From assembly GCF_000956545.1 (NCBI RefSeq), contig NZ_JYIT01000086.1, positions 62,001 through 126,000 of the forward strand: a DNA stretch of 64,000 nt. Reading direction: 5' to 3'. The notes under the pieces were generated by a model. That model was given only the letters and a program-made list of their open reading frames with translations. It searched no databases and was not told the origin of the DNA. This document shows, in pieces, positions 58,907-64,000 of the stretch. The first letter of the stretch is position 1; the number at the start of each line of letters is the position of its first letter. Source of the stretch: Microbacterium azadirachtae. GTDB taxonomy: Bacteria; Actinomycetota; Actinomycetes; Actinomycetales; Microbacteriaceae. Both the position numbers and the translations under genes were made by a program.

Positions 58907-59499
58907 GACGTGCTCCGATAAAGATGATGCTTCGCGATGTACTGGACCACCCCATCCGGTACCAGGTACCAGACCGGGTCTCCCTCACGGACACGGGATC
59001 GACAGTCGGTCGACGAGATCGCGAGGGCGGGGACCTCCAGCTGGCTGACGTCGTCGCTGGGAAGACCGTCCGTGCTCAGCACGTGCCCCGGTCGGGATAC
59101 CGCGACGAAGTGGGCCAGATCCCACAGTTCATCATGATCCCTCCAGCTGAGAATCTGCGCCACGGCGTCCGCGCCGGTGATGAAGAAGAACTCGGCGTCG
59201 GGGCGCTGCGCCTTCAGATCGCGGAGCGTGTCGATCGTGTACGTCGGACCGTCGCGGTCGATGTCCACGCGGCTGACCGTGAATGAGGGGTTCGACGCCG
59301 TCGCGATCACCGTCATCAGGTAGCGGTGCTCGCTGTCCGACACGCCGCTCTTCTGCCACGGCTGGCCCGTCGGCACGAAGATCACCTCGTCGAGGCCGAA
59401 CGAGTGCGCGACCTCGCTCGCAGCCACGAGGTGACCGTGATGGATGGGGTCGAACGTCCCGCCCATCACGCCGATCCGCGGCGCCGGAGTGGTCGTCAT
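58903..59499 (-). CDS. nadD: Nicotinate-nucleotide adenylyltransferase
   Basis: Makes deamido-NAD from nicotinate mononucleotide and ATP. The 198-residue enzyme has the nucleotidyltransferase motif GGTFDPIHHGH (13-23), FVPTGQPWQKS, GADAVAQILSWRD and the C-terminal ISSTDCRSRV (the ISSTxxR motif). Its stop overlaps the start of the downstream gene by four bases, and the small His-rich membrane protein gene ends 9 bases upstream. Confidence 0.97.
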   Translation of the reverse strand: MTTTPAPRIGVMGGTFDPIHHGHLVAASEVAHSFGLDEVIFVPTGQPWQKSGVSDSEHRYLMTVIATASNPSFTVSRVDIDRDGPTYTIDTLRDLKAQRPDAEFFFITGADAVAQILSWRDHDELWDLAHFVAVSRPGHVLSTDGLPSDDVSQLEVPALAISSTDCRSRVREGDPVWYLVPDGVVQYIAKHHLYRSTS

Positions 59500-59508
59500 C
59501 GGCTCAGC

Positions 59509-59736
59509 TCAGTGACCGTGGCCGGCCCCGTGTCCTTCGTGACCGTGCTCCGCCGCCCACGCCTCCGCCTTCGCGGCGTGGCGGTTGGCGACGTTGCGGT
59601 AGGAGAGCGCGACCAGGCCGAGCAGCGTGAACACGCCTGCCGCGATGAAGAAGAACGGGAGCGTCTCCAGCGTCACGTTGCCGTTCTGCTCGGTGTTCTC
59701 TGCGGCGGTCTGCACGAGCTGTGCGACGAGGTTCAT
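59509..59736 (-). CDS. Small membrane protein with His-rich tail
   Basis: A 75-residue protein with one membrane helix (LPFFFIAAGVFTLLGLVAL, about 26-45) and a cytoplasmic tail ending HGHEGHGAGHGH, which could bind metal. GGAGAATCG before ATG 59736 is the ribosome site. Position between proA and nadD, on the same strand and close to nadD, suggests co-transcription. Function is unknown. Confidence 0.75.
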   Translation of the reverse strand: MNLVAQLVQTAAENTEQNGNVTLETLPFFFIAAGVFTLLGLVALSYRNVANRHAAKAEAWAAEHGHEGHGAGHGH

Positions 59737-59784
59737 CGATTCTCCAGAGTGATCAGGGTGGATCTCAGCTCCTCAGTCTAGTCC

Positions 59785-61083
59785 TCAGGCGCGCGTCTGC
59801 CCCGCCCCACGCGCGAGCCACTTGGTGCTGGTCAGCTCGGCGAGCCCCATCGGACCCCTCGCGTGCAGCTTCTGGGTCGAGATGCCCACCTCGGCGCCGA
59901 AGCCGAACTCGCCGCCATCGGTGAAGCGCGTCGACGCGTTCGCCATCACCACGGCCGAGTCGACCTCGGCGAGGAACCGCTCGATGGAGAGGGCGTCGGT
60001 GCTGATGATCGACTCCGTGTGGCCGGTGCTGTACTGCCGGATGTGCGCGAGCGCGCCGTCCAGATCGTCCACCACGCGCATCGACAGGTCCAGGCTCAGA
60101 TGCTCGAGAGCCCAGTCCTCGTCGCCGGCCGGGACGGCGTCGGGAACCAGGCGCCGGATGTCGTCGTCGCCGTGGATCGTGACGCCCTGCGCGATCAGCG
60201 CCGAGGCCACCGCGGGGACCAGGCGATCGGCCGCGCTGCGCAGCACCAGCACGGTCTCGACCGCGTTGCAGACGCTCGGACGCTGCACCTTGGCGTTCAC
60301 GACGATGTCGCGTGCCCAGTCCAGGGGTGCAGTGTCGTCGAGGACGATGTGCACGACGCCCGCGCCCGTCTCGATCACGGGAACGGTCGACTCGGTGACG
60401 ACGGTCTCGATCAGTCCCGCACTGCCCCGCGGGACGAGGACGTCGATGAGCCCCCGCCCGTGCATCATCGCGGTGGCCCCGACGCGCCCGAAGTCGTCGA
60501 CGGTCTGGATCGCCTCGGGGGTGATCCCGACTGAGGCGAGGGCGTCGCGCATGACCTGCACCAGCACGGTGTTGCTCTCGCGCGCGGCGCTGCCTCCGCG
60601 CAGCACCGCGGCGTTGCCCGAGCGGAGGGCGAGGGCGGCGATGTCGACGGTGACGTTGGGCCGGGCCTCGTAGATCGCCCCGACGACGCCGAACGGGACG
60701 CGCACCTGCTCCAGGGCGACGCCGTTGGGCATGCGGTGACCGCCGACCACGCGACCCACCGGGTCGGGCAGTGAGGCCACCTCGCGCACGGCGGCGGCCA
60801 GCGCCTGGACGCGCTTCTCGTCGAGGCGCAGCCGATCCAGCAGTGCGTCGCCGATGCCCTCCTCCGCCCCGCGGGACAGGTCCCGGGCGTTCGCCGCGAT
60901 GATGTCGGCCGATGCTGCGACGAGCGCCGAGGCGATGGCCTCCAGGGCGGCGGTCTTGCGATCGCTCGTCAGACGCGCGGTCTCGCGGGCCGCCTCCTTC
61001 GCGGCGCGCATGCGCGCCTCCGGGGAATCCGTTCCGGCAGAGGCTTCGGCGGGCACGGCGAAATCGGCGATCACGGTGGACAT
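59785..61083 (-). CDS. proA: Glutamate-5-semialdehyde dehydrogenase (gamma-glutamyl phosphate reductase)
   Basis: Second step of proline synthesis, NADPH-dependent reduction of glutamyl phosphate. The 432-residue aldehyde-dehydrogenase-fold protein has IYEARPNVTVDIAALALRSGNAAVLRGG, the catalytic Cys272 in VQRPSVCNAVET and RFTDGGEFGFGAEVGISTQKLHARGPMGL. A TACACT box lies 6 bases before the ATG, so besides read-through from proB it seems to have its own leaderless promoter. Confidence 0.97.
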   Translation of the reverse strand: MSTVIADFAVPAEASAGTDSPEARMRAAKEAARETARLTSDRKTAALEAIASALVAASADIIAANARDLSRGAEEGIGDALLDRLRLDEKRVQALAAAVREVASLPDPVGRVVGGHRMPNGVALEQVRVPFGVVGAIYEARPNVTVDIAALALRSGNAAVLRGGSAARESNTVLVQVMRDALASVGITPEAIQTVDDFGRVGATAMMHGRGLIDVLVPRGSAGLIETVVTESTVPVIETGAGVVHIVLDDTAPLDWARDIVVNAKVQRPSVCNAVETVLVLRSAADRLVPAVASALIAQGVTIHGDDDIRRLVPDAVPAGDEDWALEHLSLDLSMRVVDDLDGALAHIRQYSTGHTESIISTDALSIERFLAEVDSAVVMANASTRFTDGGEFGFGAEVGISTQKLHARGPMGLAELTSTKWLARGAGQTRA

Positions 61084-61089
61084 GCGGTC

Positions 61090-61095
61090 AGTGTA
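61090..61095 (-). promoter_or_regulatory. Candidate -10 box of leaderless proA
   Basis: TACACT on the minus strand, 6 bases before ATG 61083, in the 63-base gap after proB. Confidence 0.45.
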
Positions 61096-61146
61096 CCCAC
61101 GCAGCGCACCGCCGGGGCGCGGGATGACGGATCCGCCCCGTGCGCG

Positions 61147-61929
61147 TCAGACAGCGGGTTCGAACCAGGTGCCGATCGATGCGCCGGACAGGGCCTCCCC
61201 CACGAGATCCGCGCTCGTGACGAGCACGCCGATCCCGCTCGCCGCCGCGAGCCGCGCGGCCGAGACCTTGGTCGCCGCTCCTCCGGTGCCCACGCCGTTG
61301 ACGACGGACGCCCCGAACTCCAGGCCGGACAGGTCGGCTCCCGCGGCGACCACGTCGAGGGGCTCTGCGGCCGGATCGGACGGCGGCCGCGTGTACAGCG
61401 ACTCCACATCGCTGAGGAGCACCAGAGCGTCGGCCCCGGTCAGCTGAGCGACGAGCGCGCCGAGCCGGTCGTTGTCGCCGAAGCGGATCTCCTGAGTGGC
61501 AACGGTGTCGTTCTCGTTGACGATCGGCAGCACCCGCAGGCCGAGCATCCGCTCCATGGCCCGCCGCGCGTTGCTGCGCGAGGTGGGATGCTCCAGATCC
61601 CCGGTCGTCAGAAGCACCTGGCCCGCCACGATGCCGTGCGGGCGCAGCGCCTCCTGGTAGCGGTAGATCAGCAGGTTCTGACCGACGGCGGCCGCCGCCT
61701 GCTGCGTGGCGAGGTCGGTCGGACGGGCGTCGAGCTGCAGGAAGGGGATCCCCGTGGCGATGGCGCCCGAGGAGACCAGCACGATCTCGGTGCCGCGGGC
61801 GTGCGCCGCGGCCAGCGCCTCCACCAGGACGGGGATGCGCCACGCGGACTCGCCGCTGATCGACGAGGAGCCGACCTTGACGACGAGGCGCGCCGCCCCG
61901 GGCAGATCCGCCCGGGTGAGCGCCGTCAC
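61147..61929 (-). CDS. proB: Glutamate 5-kinase, short form without PUA domain
   Basis: First step of proline synthesis. The 260-residue amino acid kinase has VVKVGSSSISG at the start, VLVSSGAIATG, VLPIVNENDTVAT and RFGDNDRLGALVAQLTGADALVLLSDV, covering the full kinase domain. The C-terminal PUA domain of the E. coli enzyme is absent, as in several actinobacteria. The GTG start overlaps the obgE stop (GTGA), so translation is coupled. Confidence 0.95.
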   Translation of the reverse strand: MTALTRADLPGAARLVVKVGSSSISGESAWRIPVLVEALAAAHARGTEIVLVSSGAIATGIPFLQLDARPTDLATQQAAAAVGQNLLIYRYQEALRPHGIVAGQVLLTTGDLEHPTSRSNARRAMERMLGLRVLPIVNENDTVATQEIRFGDNDRLGALVAQLTGADALVLLSDVESLYTRPPSDPAAEPLDVVAAGADLSGLEFGASVVNGVGTGGAATKVSAARLAAASGIGVLVTSADLVGEALSGASIGTWFEPAV

Positions 61930-63461
61930 AGCGTGTCCTCGCCGGCGTCCTCCACGTCCTCGCCCTCCGCCGCACGGCTGGCGAGGCGCTGCTCCTCGAG
62001 CTCGGCGCGCGCGGCCGCCTTCGCGTCCATGCGCTCGTGGTATCGCTCGCGGCGCTCGCTCGTGGTGCGTCGGGTGTTCGGGTCGAAGCGCGAGTCGAGA
62101 CCGCGCGGGGACGTAATGAGCTCGGCCGCAGAGCTCAGCTGCGGCTCCCAGTCGAAGACGATGCTCTCGCCCGGGCCGATGACCACCGTGGATCCGCGCA
62201 CCGCTCCCAGGCGGAAGAGCTCGTCCTCCACCCCGAGCTTCTCGAGGCGGTCGGCGAGGTAGCCCACCGCCTCCTCGTTCTGGAAGTCGGTCTGCTGCAC
62301 CCACCGGACCGGCTTGTCGCCGAGGATCCGGTAGATGTTGCCGTAGCTGCCGCCTTCGACGCGGATCTCGAACTCGCGCTTCGCACCCCTCGGGCGGATG
62401 ACGACGCGCTCCTTCGGCGCCTCCGCGGCGGCGGCCAGCTCCGCGCGATGCGCGTCGACGAGCTCGCCGAGGGCGAAGGTGAGCGGGCGGAGCCCCTCGT
62501 GCGAGACGGTCGAGATCTCGAACACGCGGAAGCCGCGCTCCTCGAGCTCCGGGCGCACGAAGTCGGCGAGCTCCCGCGCCTCGGGCACGTCGATCTTGTT
62601 GAGCGCGATCACCTGCGGGCGCTCGAGCAGCGGAACCTGACCCTCGGGGACCTCGTAGGCCGCGAGCTCCGCGAGGATGACCTCGAGGTCGCTGATCGGG
62701 TCGCGGCCCGGCTCGAGCGTGGCGCAGTCGAGCACGTGCAGCAGCGCGGAGCACCGCTCCACGTGCCGCAGGAACTGCAGGCCCAGACCGCGGCCCTCGC
62801 TGGCGCCCTCGATGAGGCCGGGCACGTCGGCCACGGTGTAGCGCGAGTCGCCGGCCTGCACGACGCCCAGGTTCGGGTGGAGCGTCGTGAACGGGTAGTC
62901 GGCGATCTTGGGGCGCGCCGCGGAGATCGCGGCGATCAGGCTCGACTTGCCGGCGGACGGATAGCCGACGAGCGCGACATCGGCCACCGTCTTGAGCTCG
63001 AGCACGACATCGCCCTCGAACCCGGGGGTACCCAGCAGCGCGAAGCCGGGGGCCTTGCGCTTCGGCGTGGCCAGGGCGGCGTTGCCCAGGCCGCCCTGAC
63101 CGCCCGCCGCCACGACGAATCGTTCGCCGGGGGTGACCATGTCGACGAGGACCTCGCCCTCGGGCGACTTGACGACCGTGCCCACCGGCACCGGCAGCTC
63201 GAGGTCCTCCCCGTCGTAGCCGGAGCGGTGGTCGCCCATGCCGAAGCCGCCGTTCTGCGACGTGCGGTGCGGCGAGTGGTGGTACGAGAGCAGCGTGCCG
63301 GTCTGCGGGTCGGCGACGAGCACGATGTCTCCGCCGTCGCCGCCGTTGCCGCCGTCCGGCCCGCCGAGGGGCTTGAACTTCTCCCGGTGCACGGAGACGC
63401 AGCCGTTGCCGCCCTTGCCCGCGCGCAGGTGCAGCGTCACCCTGTCGACGAACGTGACCAT
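61926..63461 (-). CDS. obgE: Obg GTPase (ribosome assembly/stress)
   Basis: A 511-residue GTPase that acts in 50S subunit maturation. The glycine-rich Obg fold covers about 1-158 (KGGNGCVSVHREKFKPLGGPDGGNGGDGGD). The G domain has G1 GYPSAGKS (166-173), G3 DVPGLIEGA and G4 NKID, and a C-terminal OCT domain (about 340-420) is followed by a charged tail. AGGAGG precedes the ATG. It sits between rpmA and proB in the standard actinobacterial order. Confidence 0.97.
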   Translation of the reverse strand: MVTFVDRVTLHLRAGKGGNGCVSVHREKFKPLGGPDGGNGGDGGDIVLVADPQTGTLLSYHHSPHRTSQNGGFGMGDHRSGYDGEDLELPVPVGTVVKSPEGEVLVDMVTPGERFVVAAGGQGGLGNAALATPKRKAPGFALLGTPGFEGDVVLELKTVADVALVGYPSAGKSSLIAAISAARPKIADYPFTTLHPNLGVVQAGDSRYTVADVPGLIEGASEGRGLGLQFLRHVERCSALLHVLDCATLEPGRDPISDLEVILAELAAYEVPEGQVPLLERPQVIALNKIDVPEARELADFVRPELEERGFRVFEISTVSHEGLRPLTFALGELVDAHRAELAAAAEAPKERVVIRPRGAKREFEIRVEGGSYGNIYRILGDKPVRWVQQTDFQNEEAVGYLADRLEKLGVEDELFRLGAVRGSTVVIGPGESIVFDWEPQLSSAAELITSPRGLDSRFDPNTRRTTSERRERYHERMDAKAAARAELEEQRLASRAAEGEDVEDAGEDTL

Positions 63462-63519
63462 GCGGGGATCCTCCTGGAATTGCGGGGTGGGGACTACGGG
63501 TTTCGTGCCGGGATATGGA

Positions 63520-63547
63520 AACGGGGCGAGCCGAAGCCCGCCCCGTT
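63520..63547 (-). terminator. Hairpin between rpmA and obgE
   Basis: On the minus strand AACGGGGCG-GGC, a TTCG tetraloop, then GCT-CGCCCCGTT forms a 12-bp stem (63520-63547, one G.T pair), followed by TCC. It probably reduces read-through from the highly expressed ribosomal genes into obgE. Confidence 0.75.
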
Positions 63548-63587
63548 GCCGAAGCCTGCCCAGCCGCCGGCCGGGCCCGCCGAAGCC

Positions 63588-63845
63588 TTACTCGGCGGCT
63601 GCGACGATGTTGACGACCTTGCGGCCGCCCTTCGCGCCGAACTCGACCGCGCCGGCGGCGAGGGCGAACAGCGTGTCGTCGCCGCCACGGCCGACGTTGA
63701 CGCCGGGGTGGAAGTGCGTGCCGCGCTGGCGGACGATGATCTCGCCGGCGTTGACGGTCTGGCCGCCGAAGCGCTTCACGCCGAGTCGCTGTGCGTTGGA
63801 GTCACGACCGTTGCGGGTCGAGCTCGCACCCTTTTTGTGTGCCAT
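63588..63845 (-). CDS. rpmA: 50S ribosomal protein L27
   Basis: An 85-residue ribosomal protein placed near the peptidyl-transferase centre. The N-terminus MAHKKGASSTRNGRDSNAQRLG and RQRGTHFHPGVNVGRGGDDTLFA are canonical L27. The long N-terminal cleavable extension of Firmicutes is absent. It follows rplU by 20 bases and is followed by a hairpin before obgE. Confidence 0.98.
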   Translation of the reverse strand: MAHKKGASSTRNGRDSNAQRLGVKRFGGQTVNAGEIIVRQRGTHFHPGVNVGRGGDDTLFALAAGAVEFGAKGGRKVVNIVAAAE

Positions 63846-63865
63846 TTCTCAGCTCCTCTTCGTGC

Positions 63866-64000
63866 TTACTTGATGCCGGTGATCTTGACGCGCGTGAGGT
63901 CCTGACGGTGGCCCTGGCGCTTCTTGTAGCCGGTCTTGTTCTTGAACTTCTGGATGACGATCTTGGGGCCGCGGAGGTGGCTGACGACCTCGGCCGTGAC
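63866..64000 (-). CDS. rplU: 50S ribosomal protein L21, C-terminal part
   Basis: The last 44 codons of L21, with the gene continuing beyond the right edge. The visible end, with KIVIQKFKNKTGYKKRQGHRQ and the last residues VKITGIK, is typical of L21, an early-assembly protein of the large subunit. It is first in the rplU-rpmA-obgE-proB order. Confidence 0.95.
   Translation of the reverse strand, partial: VTAEVVSHLRGPKIVIQKFKNKTGYKKRQGHRQDLTRVKITGIK

Overview
The window is chromosomal DNA from a high-GC actinobacterium, most likely Microbacterium or a close relative in Microbacteriaceae. The evidence is the strong G/C bias at third codon positions, the gene orders hrcA-dnaJ-rsmE and rplU-rpmA-obgE-proB-proA-nadD-rsfS, an actinobacterial type DnaJ, LGFP cell-wall repeats, many GTG starts, and many genes whose start codon lies 6-7 bases after a TANNNT box (leaderless mRNAs). 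No phage genes, insertion sequences, CRISPR arrays or rRNA genes were seen.

Layout. 1-2.6 kb: heat-shock operon hrcA-dnaJ-rsmE with a CIRCE operator. 2.6-9.8 kb: esterase, HemW, DUF1990 protein, EamA exporter with a divergent LysR regulator, and LepA. 9.8-16 kb: a complete oligopeptide-type ABC importer (permeases B and C, a fused double ATPase, a lipoprotein binding protein) ending in a strong hairpin. 16-19.3 kb: a hydrolase, then a GH1 glycosidase coupled to a sugar-type MFS transporter. 19.5-24.9 kb: rpsT, holA, comEC-comEA and an HD-domain protein. 24.9-36.5 kb: LGFP/SGNH secreted protein, leuS, App1-like phosphatase, a protein of unknown function, GH3 lipoprotein, ThrE-type exporter, flavin monooxygenase, GlxA-type regulator and a small ORF.

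36.5-45.8 kb is the accessory part: a class III lanthipeptide cluster whose codon use is visibly less GC-biased than its flanks. On the minus strand it reads LanKC synthetase, then a 43-residue precursor with two identical-geometry Ser-x2-Ser-x2-Cys motifs, then a perfect 15-bp hairpin, then an ABC ATPase, an FtsX-type permease and an ABC exporter with fused ATPase. A histidine kinase and a LuxR-type response regulator diverge from lanKC. The regulator gene carries an apparent one-base frameshift. The island ends close to a tRNA-Ala gene.

46.3-52.7 kb: LysR regulator, fold-type-I amino acid decarboxylase-like enzyme, APC permease, tandem universal stress protein and a LysA-like decarboxylase, probably one amino acid uptake and decarboxylation unit. 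52.7-57.2 kb: molybdopterin oxidoreductase coupled to FdhD, then a TetR regulator with two operator palindromes facing a DUF1772 membrane protein. 57.2-64 kb: conserved housekeeping operon rplU (partial)-rpmA-obgE-proB, then proA, a small membrane protein, nadD, a repeat-containing membrane protein and rsfS.
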